Positions 52,447 through 63,431 of a DNA stretch of 64,000 nt are shown here, piece after piece; within the stretch, counting starts at the first letter, position 1; every line of letters starts with the position of its first letter. The stretch is from Ephydatia muelleri (taxonomy: Eukaryota > Porifera > Demospongiae > Spongillida > Spongillidae). The stretch is from contig JABACO010000001.1 of assembly GCA_013339895.1 (NCBI GenBank), positions 21,194,423 through 21,258,422 on the forward strand, given 5' to 3'. The notes under the pieces were generated by a model, which had not been told where the DNA came from, ran no database searches, and saw only the letters and a program-made list of their open reading frames with translations. The position numbers were made by a program, and so were the translations under genes.

Positions 52447-53470
52447 GCGTGCATGTACATAATTATCCGCCCCCATCGAAATAAAAATCAGCCGCCTGTG
52501 TGTATTTGAACGTGTAACCGCTAACGCTTTTAGTAAGTACCTCTTTTTCACCATATTATATATGTACATGTATTATTTTGTCACGGAAGAGTTCACGGTT
52601 ATGGAGATAATATCGTTAAACACGAGTCTTTTTTCGGGCTACTTGTATAGTGGCAAAACTACAACACGACCATAAAATCATTTTGGAATCATTATGTGAT
52701 CGGAAAGCACATCATTAATGTTCAATCACGCAGTGATTTAATCCTCTCTTAAACTCTTTTCCTGCATGTGATATTATGCTACAAAAATGTATTTATCCGG
52801 CCGGTCGAGTAAGTGACTTGATGCATGATTTCTTTTACTCATGCCGTTGAGCATACCTTTTCTAAAGGTACAGTCATAGCTAGATACTTCCTTATACCAT
52901 TTTGGCAACGCTCTATTCATGTACATGTATACCGGTATATGTTCCAATATATACAGTGTCTCCTCCCCCCCCCTCCCCCCCCCGGGCCGGCCTCCCCCCT
53001 CCCGCGCCATATAGCATTTTATGTGTTTGTTCTTGTGTCGCCACCCCAACAACGCAACCTCAACTTGCATGAAATTGTGTGGTTATTGATAAATAATTGG
53101 TCGATTAAAATCCGATACAATATCGCGATATTTTACTCATATCGCGATATAGGCGATATCGGCTTAAGACCATATCGCGGCAGCACTGCTGTGTAGTGTG
53201 TAAGTGCGCACTTTTAGAATGCCATCCACGTGCATTGTATGCAGGAAGGTTGGAGGAAATGGTGTTTCTATGTTTAGTTCCAAAAAGTAACCAATTGAAT
53301 GGGTCATATCGTTGCAACTGAAAGAAGCCGATCTTCGGGACCATTACCGCGTATGTAGCCCCGATGAGTCGATAAGGTTTACTTAACAATTCAAATAATG
53401 ATTTTAAAAAGCGTATACACACAGCCTGTGATTGAGAATTAATCAGCAGTCGATTAAAATAATAATAAAC
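52447..53470. other. No gene; ends in a TCGCGATA-rich hAT-like fragment
   Basis: Near 52960-53000 a pyrimidine-rich CCCCTCCCC tract is present. From about 53095 to 53188 TATCGCGATA palindromes lead to GCGGCAGCACTG, a hAT-like terminus related to GCGGCAACACTG at 15964-15975. The other terminus is not seen. Confidence 0.4.
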
Positions 53471-53830
53471 ACACTAGTGACAACTACACGTATATGCATC
53501 GTGCAATTCACACTTCGCCTTTTATGGACCGCGTGTTGCATCCATGTTCCTTCATGTCGTGTTTTAACTTCATCGTTCGCTACGCTTGTATATTGAAATA
53601 GATCTTACAGTGTTTAAAGCGTGCATTCATTTTTAGAGCGGCAGTCTTGGTCCCTCCCATTGCGCATGACTAGTGAGTTTCATGGGTCCATCACGGGCTG
53701 ATGGGGAAGCTGATAACGTTTGTCGCGTTTCATTCCACAAGTCATTTTCTTACACCATAAAACTAGCACTCGAGGTGACATGTTGTTACAGGTATGCTCA
53801 CATGTTTGTCGACACTGTATCACAAATGGG
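53471..53830 (+). promoter_or_regulatory. Conserved upstream segment of receptor fragment D
   Basis: This is the inverted counterpart of 34315-34720 and 17575-17940. It ends 75 bases before the receptor start at 53907. Confidence 0.5.
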
Positions 53831-53906
53831 CTTAAATATAAATTGACAAAATGAGATAGTGAGAACGACCCCGAGGGACTCCCACTCGATCGGTGTTTGT
53901 ATACAG

Positions 53907-54202
53907 ATGAATAACTACGGATCAGAAAACAATTCTGATGTCATCGCTCCACAAAACTGCAGCAGCTATAACTTGACCCGTGCAAGTGGAGGTCACTCAA
54001 CAGTGTTATCAATCTTTGCGATCCTAGAGTTAGCCATATTCATGCTGAAGCTACTGCTTGGATGCGTGGTCATTTACTTCTTGTATCGCAGTAAGATGTT
54101 GCGAGATCCAGTCTCCGCACTGATGACTTCGGTGGCAGGATCATTAATGATCCTATCCATCCCACTGAACCTGCTTGTCGGCTTATCTGTACTAATTGAC
54201 CA
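53907..54202 (+). pseudogene. 7TM receptor fragment D (TM1-TM2)
   Basis: It runs from MNNYGSENNSDVIAPQNCSS through TM1 and TM2 to LVGLSVLIDQS. It then breaks off at 54202, where an inverted receptor 5' fragment starts. The reading frame is intact to the break, so the truncation looks recent. Confidence 0.85.
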
Positions 54203-54203
54203 A

Positions 54204-54390
54204 TCCGATACAAGCAGTAAATCACCACCTATCAAAGTAGTAGCTTCAGTTTGAATATGCATGGCGAACTCTATAGGATTGCAAAGATTGTTAATAATGT
54301 TGTGTGACCTCTACTTGCACGAGTGAAGTTACAGCTGCTGCAGTTTTGTGTAGTGATGACTTCAGAATGTTCTGATCAGTAGTTATTCAT
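54204..54390 (-). pseudogene. 7TM receptor 5' fragment, head-on to D
   Basis: The minus strand carries the receptor start (ATG at 54388-54390) and N-terminal tail with indels. It matches 16251-16482. Together with D it forms a chimeric junction of two receptor 5' ends. Confidence 0.8.
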
Positions 54391-54860
54391 CTGTATACAA
54401 ACACCGATCTAGTATGAGTAGGTTTCTCTATATTGCTAGGTTACTGTGACGAATTAATCAGCAAATCACATATCATTAACTTTGCTTCTACCGTTAAAAT
54501 GTCGCAGTTTATTAAAGACAATGCCCGATCTCCTGCCTGCAGGCCACAAACTTTTAATCTTGTTCTTACTGTGTAAACCCTTAACCGAACGGCAGTCACA
54601 CGAGTTCTATCACACATGTGACTCTCAAAAAGGAACAACCAATCACACACGAATGCGCAAGACATTACATCACAATGATGCAATCCGTCACATAGCTCCA
54701 GTGTTGCCACGATACGTATTTGGCCGTAATCGCCTAATTGTAAGACCATTTATCGCGTTATTTAATCGCGATTAATTGATTGTAATAACCTCGTATAATC
54801 ATGACGACTCTTTTAGCCGTATAAAAGGAGCTTGGATCCAAAAATTTCAACCGGTGTCAC
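54204..54860 (-). repeat. Segmental duplication, inverted copy of 15810-16482
   Basis: It holds the receptor fragment, ATTCGTGTGTGATTGGTTG-like sequence, the TCGCGATTA-rich hAT-like end (CCAGTGTTGCC at 54700) and GTATAAAAGGAGCTTGGATCC in the same order as the partner. Confidence 0.8.
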
Positions 54861-55789
54861 AGCATATTTTATCCGGGGGGATAAAATGTGCGAGTATTTT
54901 TTATCCAGTCGGATATTTTAACCTAGTAACCCTAAGTCCGCCATAACACGTGTTGTTTGTTCGACTTGAAAATGTCTTCGCATATCGACGAGAAAAGGTA
55001 TAGCGTGTTGGTTGACTATCTCACTTCTTGTAAAGAGGTGACCTTCGGGATTCACGTGTGTATCCTGTTGGAGCTACAGCAAACGAGAAACCGAGAATAC
55101 GCCAGCAAGCTGCTGTGTTTGTGCTGAAAGAACGATTGCTGTAGTACAGAGCAACAGATGCAGTGAATGAGATATGTCTCAAACGGGTGATTGCAAACGC
55201 AAAGGGGAGAACCAAGATTATTCGTGCCTGCCATGATGGACGTAAGGAGTCCACTCCGGTGATCTAGCTCTTGTTTAATTTCTCTAAGCGTATCGAGTGG
55301 TGCAACAAATTGTCTTGTACAAGCATGCACTTGATTGCCCCAAATAAAATTGCATTGACATGCAACAGAGTACTTGTATAGAATGCCTTACAAATGGAGG
55401 ACGTACTTTAGAAAAAGACCAAATATTTAGTGCATCGAACATGCATGTCTGGTAGTCATTTTGTCTATTACACCACCTTTTAACACATATGTTGCTAGAT
55501 ACCCATGTAAAGTATTTATAGTGTTACATTGCCATACACAGTATGCACCAGAAGTATCATAAATAGGCATAACCTTAAAATGTCCTATTGTGTTTTTGAT
55601 GTTGTTGCAGATCAGACAAACATACTGGTGGAAAGGACTTAACAGAGATGTAAGACGATGTGATGTATGTCAGCGGGTCAATGCAAAACTTGAAGGAGAA
55701 GGTAGCTGAACTTCACCCCATTCCAGTTCCAAGCAAAGAATGGAGTCAAATAGGCATTGATTTGATACATATGGAGAAATGAACGGTCA

Positions 55790-56509
55790 CGAAAGTTGCG
55801 GTTTGTAAATTTTTGGATTTCATTCCGCCGTACGTTCCATAGATAATGTATGGCGTTTTTACAAACTTGATTATTATTTAATTAAATAACGGACCTGCAA
55901 CTTTTGCTACCCACTAATACTACTCTAAATGATGTTCAGATGTAGGCAATTTCAAATTTTGTACCTTGTACTGTCCAAAGTTCTGGGACCATTTCTGAAA
56001 ATACGATATTCCATAGACTTGTACACAAAATGGGCCATGCTAATTAAGATATTCATAACTAATGAACAGAGGAGGTTAGAACTTTTGCCACCCTCTAAAC
56101 CTATTTTACAACTATCCAAATAATATAATATATGAAAAAAGTGAAGGTTGTCGTGAAGAATTTGGGGACCATTTAAAAAAAAGTAAACAAGTTTTGGTGC
56201 AAAGGCGCCATTTGTAAATGGCGTTTCTATGGGTTGCCATAGATATTTAGTTAACGTGAGACCTCTAACTTGGACACGCCCATCTAGGGCAATTCTGCGA
56301 GGGTGGAATCGAGGCAGAGGGCGAGGTGGGCCAGGGCGGGGTAGTGAACGTATAAACATTAACTACATGGAATACTAAAAGCATCGTGTCTGTGTTTTCC
56401 ACACCGAGTAGACTGATCGTTGTCTTGAAATTAGAATGATATTGTAGGCCATATAACTCGACCGGCTGCTCAGATATCTACGTACGCTGGCAACACCAAA
56501 TGTTTATGT
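55790..56509. other. Insertion-like sequence within the integrase pseudogene
   Basis: It contains two diverged tandem segments (near 55795-55990 and 56130-56260) that share GTTTGTAAATTTTTGG-like and CCATAGATA motifs. No gene is recognised. Confidence 0.35.
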
Positions 56510-56722
56510 TTTGTTAGGAATCCTATAGGCCTTGAGGAAACAAGGGTCTCATCAGTAATATGAGATACATGTAATGTATGTTTAGTAGGATATGTTGCAT
56601 GTGTGGCAACATATAAGATTGTTGTATTACTGATTAGACCCTTGTTTCCTTGTTTTTTTACGCCATCATTGCCTATGAATCCTATACACCACCAATGTTC
56701 TCTAGAGAACATTTTTATTTCC
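56510..56722. repeat. Fold-back element related to 28773-29068
   Basis: GGAAACAAGGGTCT(C/A)ATCAGTAAT occurs at about 56536 and inverted at about 56625. The outer parts share TATAGGATT and GGTGTATAGG with the fold-back at 28773-29068. Confidence 0.7.
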
Positions 56723-57645
56723 AGTCATTCTTTAGGTCCGTTACCTGAAACGTGTACGAAAAATTGTGACAGTAACCTGCAGATTACTTCTAGAGGTGCT
56801 CCATTTAAAGATAAGACAGCAGTTGGTGTTGCTGATTTTTTTATTTACAGCGTTTTGTCATCATGGCTGGCCTGGCATGATCATATCACATCAGGGAAGG
56901 GAATTTTTAAATCAACTTTCAAGGTAATTTTGAATAGTTTCATGCATTTAAACCATTTATTGTTTGTTATCCTGTTTGCTGAAGCTGACAGGGATTGAGC
57001 ACAGGATTAGCAGTCCCTATCACCCTCAAACTAATGGTTTGAATGAGCGCACTAATCAAACACTGACAAGGGCTTTGATCAAATTTTCAGAGGCTAAAGA
57101 AAACTGGGATGAAAATATAGATGCAGCCTTGTATGCTTATCGCATAGCAAAGCAGGATTCTTCACAGTTTAGCCCCTTCTTCATTATGTACAATCGTAAC
57201 CCTCGTATGGCAATCGATCATGAATTCAGCTTGCAAGGCAACCACTAATGTCACAGGCGAGAACACATGTACATATGATATGGAAGAAACTTCTAGCAAT
57301 CCGGGAGAAATATCATCAGAAGGTCCTTAAAAACATTGAACGAGCTCAACAATGACAAAAGGCACAATACAATGCAAAACGTGGCACTCTCCATGTATGG
57401 GTAATAACAGTATTGTGCGTGTAGAAATCCTACTTAGAGGTTTAGCTCTGATACGATGGTTATGTCGAAGAACATGCGAAACTCACATCGAATGGGAGGA
57501 AAACTGGACAAAAAGTGGCTAGGTCCTTACGAAGTTGTTGAAAGTTTGAACAAAGGACGTTACAGATTGAAATCATCAGATGGTTCCATTTAGAAAAAAG
57601 GTTATAATAGTTTTCTTCTTAAGGAATATCTTCAACCATTTGAGG

Positions 57646-58496
57646 TACGTGTATGTAGCTCATTTACATTACTTTTTCCGTGTACTGATTACATGGCTTT
57701 AAGAATGCTGTATAGAATAGTAATGATTTTCACCAATCCCCCCAAATTTAGGATGGAGCACAGGAAATCAGTCAGTCGATGTGTAGTGAAATTAAATGTC
57801 GTATTGCAGATGCAACACACATGAAGGTTAATACATTGTTCTTTCAATAATGATGGTGATGGTGATGATTGTTATTGTGATGATGTTGGTGAAGATAATG
57901 GTGATATTGATGATGGTTCCTGCTCATGTGATCATGTTGAACTTATGCACAAAAAAAGGTACAAATGGTGATGCAGATGAACTTGCATGCATACCGGCTG
58001 GACTCAAACGAAACAATGGAACAATACCTCAAGCGAACGAGGATGCAGTCGATGAATGTATGGGCAACAGAAATGGAAATTATTGCAGCTGTGTCCATGC
58101 TGAGTACAATAATTTACTGTTTTAGACCATCTGGGGTCACCTTCAAATGGCTAAGACACTCCCCAAGGGTGGCATCAAGCAGAATGGGGGAAGAAGAGTC
58201 CATTCATAAACAGTCATTTTGAAATTGTTAGGAAATTGTAATTTTACAGCGAATCTCAGTTTTCGCATATACATACATTTTAATGATTTTAAAAGAATAA
58301 TACACGTAAAATTATATGGAACGTTCTATACGAAAATGGGTCTTGTGGATTTTATTTTATAACATAAGATTTAAAACGATATACCTTCCGAAATATTAAC
58401 GCTATCGGATTCCTATTTTTAACACTACATACCACACCATTACTATATGTGAAACTCCATTTTGGTGCCTTACACATGCGGGGTACCGACGTTATA
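57646..58496. other. No gene recognised; GAT repeats
   Basis: Near 57849-57916 an imperfect GAT/GTGATG microsatellite is present. The region downstream has only short frames. Confidence 0.4.
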
Positions 58497-58679
58497 CACT
58501 GCGCCACAGCATTTAGTATGCAGAGCTGTGCCAAGTCTGCATATCAGCCATATGCAGATGAGTATCATTGAAGTGTTCATATGCAGACGTCTGCATATGA
58601 ACACTTCAATGATACTCATCTGCATATGGTTGATATGCAGACTCGGCACAACTCTGCATACTAAATGCTGTGCGCAGTG
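58497..58679. repeat. 183 bp near-perfect hairpin (arms about 88 bp)
   Basis: CACTGCGC at 58497 pairs with GCGCAGTG ending at 58679. The arms (CAGCATTTAGTATGCAGAG...TCATATGCAGACG) are complementary with very few mismatches and meet at GCAGACGTCTGC with no loop. CACTG ends suggest a fold-back MITE. Confidence 0.9.
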
Positions 58680-58906
58680 ACAAGGTCAGTTTTGACTTTG
58701 TGCACAGATGGAAAGCTCAATTGGCAGAATTAAAAGCACAGCGCACCTGGCTGGATTTGCACAAATTATCCACAACCAACCATTTTACAATTTTCCGATA
58801 CCCCGTAGGGTTCAAAACGGCCACACCTTCAGGTAGGAGTGTCCAAATCGGTTCAAAATGGGTACCCATGTAGAAGGGTCCTACCGCTATTGATTTGTTC
58901 TGTTCT

Positions 58907-59065
58907 TTAATTTTTGCTTTACCCGTTATGGTGATACAAGTGTGCAAAGTAATTGCATCGCGCCATTAACGTATTAAGACTGGCTTCAAGGATTCGTTAA
59001 AATGGCGCGTAACGCCCGGGAAATAGTGCACACTTGTATCTCCATAACGGATAAAGCAAAAATTA
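58907..59065. repeat. Inverted repeat, arms about 65 bp
   Basis: TTTTTGCTTTACCCGTTATG at 58910 is inverted at about 59045-59064. The match includes ACAAGTGTGCA and GGCGC blocks, with a spacer of about 25 bases (GACTGGCTTCAAGGATTC). Confidence 0.8.
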
Positions 59066-59236
59066 CCCGGAGGATAAAATTTTTACGGGGGATAATCTAT
59101 TTCGTGACACCGGCGCACACGGTCCGGTTGGTCCGGTTTTGGCCGGACCAACTTTTATCCTGAAATAAAGGCGTGTCTGACCACGCCCACAAAATACATT
59201 TAATTCGATCAATAATGTGACAAATAATTAATTTGA
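59066..59236. other. GTGACACCGGC family member and GGTCCGG repeats
   Basis: The complement of GCCGGTGTCACGAAATAGAT lies at about 59092-59113, followed by CGGTCCGGTTGGTCCGG. It could be the terminus of the hAT gene that starts at 59237, but a partner was not found. Confidence 0.45.
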
Positions 59237-61345
59237 TTGCTCAATGAAATTTATCAGCTGCTCATGGCGAGCCTCGTCTCTTATACAAATGTTACCGAAT
59301 TGCCAGATACTCTGCATCAGCCTCAACATGTTTCGTTCCCTAAGCGCTCTTTTGGGAAAAAGAAAATAGTTATGAGATCTTTCCAGGCATTGTGGTTTAA
59401 AACATGGCCTTTTCTTTACTACGATGAGGCACGCGATCTAGCGTTTTGTCATATATTCGTAATAGGATTCAAAAAAAAAAGATGAGGTCTAGCACTAGAG
59501 CTGTCCCTGCATTTGTAAATTCTGCCATTTAAAATTTTATAGCCTAACTTCTAGGTTGCAACTTTTCAATGTAGGTTACTAAATGATTTTTCAATTAAAA
59601 GGATGGCACTTTGTCGTTTAAAAGCCATGAAGTCAGTGCCTGCCATCCAGAAGCAGTGGAAGTTACTCTACCAGCCACCTGTGACCATAATGGTGAGCAA
59701 ATTATCAACGCAGTTTGCAGAAGAAAATAAAAGTAATCGTAAGATGCTATTGTCTCGCCTTCAATTATTGGCCCGTCAAGGTTAAGCAATTAGGGGAGAT
59801 GGTGATGAGTGTGATGCAAATTTTATCCAATTGTTCAAGTTTTTGGGACAGGATGATGTCACTCTAAATGAATGGTTGAAAAAAAATGGACAAGTACACA
59901 TCTTATGATATCCAAAATGAGCTCCTCAAAATTATGTTTTGAGAGGTATTGTTGAACAACTTCAAAATTGTGATGATTGATGAAACAACTGATGTCACAA
60001 ACCAGGAACAGGTAATGATTATTTTTAGAATGGTAGACAATGACTTGAGCGTTAAGGAAGAGTTTGTTGGGTTGTATCATGTGGATGACATTACATCTAT
60101 TACTCTAACTGAAGTTATAAAGGATGTCATGTTAAAGTTAAATCTTTCAATGAGCAAACTTCGTGAACAATGTTATGATGGCTGCAGCACAATGAGTGGA
60201 ACAAGGTCAGGTGTTGCTAAAAGTATAATGGATGAAGAACCAAGAGCAGTGTACACACACTGTTACGGTCACTCGTTAAATTTAGCTGCAAATGATGCCA
60301 TTAGGAACTCAAAGCTAATGCTTTAGATACAACTCACGAGATCACAAAACTCATCACGTTTTCTCCAAGGCGTGAAGCAATATTCTGAGCTAACAGGCAG
60401 GAAAATGACATGCTCACAGACAGCAGTTCCAGTGTAGGTATTAGGGTTCTTTGTCCAACAAGGTGGACAGTCAGAGCTGATTCTTTGTTCAGTGTGATAG
60501 CAAACTATACAATCCTCATGAACACTTGGGATGAAGCCACAAGAGTAGCAAGAGACATGGAAACTAAAGCAAGGATCCTAGGAGTGCAAAGTCAAATGAA
60601 AATTTTTAGCTTTATGTTTGGTGTATACCTTGGTGAGATGATACATTGACACTCAGATAATCTTAGAAAAAATTGCAATCCAATACTATTTGTGCAGCTG
60701 AAGGACAAAATGTAGCTGGCATGGTAGTATGTACACTTGAAAACCTTAGAAGCAGTGAAGCATTTGATTTGTTTTGGCAAAAAGTCACTGACAGTTCAGA
60801 AACCCATGGTGTTGGAGAACCAGATCTGCCTAAACAGTATGAGGATGTGTGTAATTCACAATGAACCTAAAACCTATTCTTCGACAGCTATATTATGAGG
60901 CAATTGATCTTGCCATTAATTGCATAAAGGATAGATTTCAACAGCCTGGGTATACTGTTTATTGTCAGCTTGAGAACCTCCTATTGAAAGCTGCCTACAA
61001 CAATAAAGAGTTTAAGAGTGAGTTAGGCTTTGTCTGTTCTTTCTACAAAGATGATTTTCAGCCAGAGCTTTTGCATTCTCAGTTGTGCATATTTAACACT
61101 GAATTTTAACGTTTCAACAAATCCAGCAGAGCACCAAAAATAATTGATTTAATTGAGCACTTTTCTACCCTTACAAATGCTCAAACAACTCTGCTCTCTC
61201 AAGTAGTCATTGTAATGCAGTTGCTCTTAATTATGCCAGCTACAAATGCTACTTCAGAAAGATCTTTTAGTGCCCTTAGAAGGGTCAAGATATACGATGC
61301 GTCAACAGAGGCTGAACAATCTCGTGGTCCTTCATGTTCATAGAT
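59237..61345 (+). pseudogene. hAT transposase, ZMYM1-like, decayed
   Basis: The first part (59237-59485) has LPDTLHQPQHVSFPKRSFGK and WFKTWPFLYYDEARDLAF, the TTF-type zinc finger of ZMYM1-like hAT proteins, with one cysteine lost (FCHIFVIGF). QLLARQG and IRGDGDECDANFIQLFKF follow. Then the core at 59949-60326 has KIVMIDETTDVTNQEQVMII (first D), REQCYDGCSTMSGTRSG (second D) and THCYGHSLNLAAND. After further shifts come LCPTRWTVRADSLFSVIANY, YYEAIDLAINCIKDRFQQPG, and the dimerisation motif MPATNATSERSFSALRRVK at about 61230. At least six stops or frameshifts are present. Confidence 0.88.
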
Positions 61346-61979
61346 AGAAGAAATTGCTAATGAATTTGTAGGTGATTCACTTCATAGATAAAAGTATTTG
61401 GGTTTTTAATAACTTGACTGCATGCATAACATCAAAATTTCAGTGAACGTCGTGTACACTGATATTTATAGCTCATGATTTCAATATTGATATAGAGTCA
61501 ATGCTCATGAAAATGATCATGACTGAGTTATTAACGTGTGACGACTTTCGAGGACTAACATTACACTCGCATGTACATGATATATACCGGTATACCACGC
61601 GCATTTTATCCGATTTCGCAATTCAGTTTTTATAGCAATTTAATGTGAGAGTGTTGAGCACGAAAAGCGACGAAAGCATCAATATCAAATGACCTCCTGA
61701 AACGATTGAAGACGGGATACAGAATGGAGAAACCGGAAAACTGTTCCGATGAAGTGTATAAGTCGACATTGTTTTTTTTTTTTTTTGTTCGCTCAGCTAA
61801 TACAACCATAATTGCCTAGATGTAATGTGGCACATGATGCAGATGGCTTATGTATATATTGCATTCTAAATTGAATGCAATGCCATTGATTATAACTTTA
61901 ATAACTCTGTCAATATGCCCTAGATACAGATTAATTAAAATGTTTAATACCCCATTGCCTATAGGATTGATATCCACAG
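61346..61979. other. Intergenic or intron; no recognised gene
   Basis: It includes a 15-base T run at 61772-61786. The end (61960-61979, ...GATATCCACAG) is the splice acceptor of the kinase exon. Confidence 0.5.
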
Positions 61980-62256
61980 CTACTTCATTATGCTGGAATG
62001 CTGGAGTGAGGACATACACCACCGACCTTCATTCTCCCATCTCAAGCTAAAGTTTGAACGCATGCTATCTGCCTCTGAGAGAGACCAGCCATACATTGGG
62101 CTGCTCTTGGAACCGAACGAGTATGTATATGTTCCTGATGGCATAGAGCAGGAAGATGATGATCCTAATAAGGCTTTCCAGATGCCCATTTTGACGACAG
62201 CCAGCACTCAACCTACTGCTGCAAGCGAAGCATGTTTGTCAGTTTATAACTTTTAA
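61980..62256 (+). CDS. Receptor tyrosine kinase, last exon
   Basis: This exon encodes the end of a protein tyrosine kinase domain and its cytosolic tail. After the acceptor CCACAG| at 61979 the frame reads YFIMLECWSEDIHHRPSF, subdomain XI of the kinase fold (C-W-x(6)-R-P-x-F), then LKLKFERMLSA, the last helix. The tail contains YIGLLLEPNEYVYVPDG, with tyrosines that could be phosphorylated and bind SH2 domains (NEYVYVP). The first codon is split by the intron. The stop is at 62254-62256. The upstream exons with the catalytic loop are not visible between 58,000 and 61,900, where a hAT gene intervenes, so this could be a detached exon. It is the least damaged host coding piece here apart from receptor C. 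Confidence 0.85.
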
Positions 62257-63431
62257 CTGCATAATGTAAATGTAATATCGTGTAGTGTATAATTTGCTTC
62301 TGTGTGAAGTATGTGCTATTGATTAATTTTTGCATAAGTAAACGTGATCTGAATGTTATATGGATTATACTTCTGTTGTGAAAAACTGAACCAGTGTTGT
62401 GTGTGGTATTAAATTATATAATAGTGAGTTATTGAAGCTAAAAGGGTTGTGGTGTTTAGTCTTTTATTTTTCTTAATATTATAAATTACAAATCTAAATA
62501 ATTAATATGTTGTTTATAAATCCCCAAATAATTAACAGTAGTACATCACATTAATAAATTTCAAAAATTCAATTTTATCTTTACAGTTTACACTTGCAAA
62601 ACCACATTGTACATTCATAAATTCATTTATATTAGTATTCCAATTAACAATTATAATCATTATTCCTGTACAAACTTTGCCTTCATGATCATTGTGATAC
62701 AAAGTGTTAGCAAACGAAGGCAACGATTTTAATTCTTAATGCAATTATTAATAAAAATATTTTGAAACAAATACAGCAGAGAATACAAGAATGCATGAAT
62801 ACATCACGGCTGTCTGCTCTCATTGAACGCGTGGAAATTAGGCCCACGCTAAGAAATATTAGAACGATATTGAGGTCCCATAGCAACGACCCGGACAACC
62901 GATGACCTTTGGAATGTGCTATACACAAAGCATACGGAATATATTGAACACCTATAAACCATACTATGCTTAAAAAAAACACCCCTGACCTTCCTGTGAT
63001 CATATAAATCACGTGCCCTTACCGTACAAAAACGTGTCAGTTTAGTGAATGGAAGTGAGGGACTTATTTCAGCGTGCATGGACCCCGTGAGTTGTAATGG
63101 CTATAGCCACTCTCAGGAAGTTCCATGGGCTATAAAACAACGTTTTCCGTGTACGTCTTATCTATTTTTGCTTGTTTTATTCCACGCGTGCGGTCACGAA
63201 TTTTCTGAAGTAGTTTTCAAACGGTCTAAAAGTAGCCATTTTGTTGGCTATTTGGTTATGTTATGTGTTTATATCATTACGCTTTTCGCTTCAGCTGTCA
63301 AGAGGCTAGGATCTCACATGAGCGTGTGCGCAAAATGATAAAATCTGAAGCTTTTCTGATGTGTACTACAGCTCAGGAAGATTGAAGACGAACCAGTGGT
63401 TTGCTGGTTGAAGATGTAAGTACAGAAAGTA
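62257..63431. other. 3' region of the kinase exon and intergenic DNA
   Basis: AT-rich sequence; the 3' untranslated part of the kinase gene is expected at its start. Short frames on both strands (for example 63045-63338) have no recognisable family. Confidence 0.4.

Larger units (their letters stand above)
54972..57645 (+). pseudogene. GIN/KRBA2-like integrase gene with introns, decayed
   Basis: The start MSSHIDEKRYSVLVDYLTSC resembles the beginning of KRBA2-like integrase proteins. ANEKPRIRQQAAVFVLKERL and RTKIIRACHDG follow, interrupted by a stop and a shift. After an acceptor-like TTGTTGCAG at 55610 come IRQTYWWKGLNRDVRRCDVC and IPVPSKEWSQIGIDLI (first D). A hairpin element and filler (55790-56720) intervene. 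Then GPLPET, FKDKTAVGVADFFIYSV and MIISHQGREFLNQLS follow; the second catalytic D is replaced by H. After an intron at about 56924-56980 comes SPYHPQTNGLNERTNQTLTR (catalytic E). KKWLGPYEVVESLNKGRYRL is the C-terminal module. Not functional. Confidence 0.8.

Noticed and set aside
61772-61786. LINE or SINE 3' tail at the T run
   Set aside because: A single 15-base T run without an adjacent element end or target duplication is not enough.
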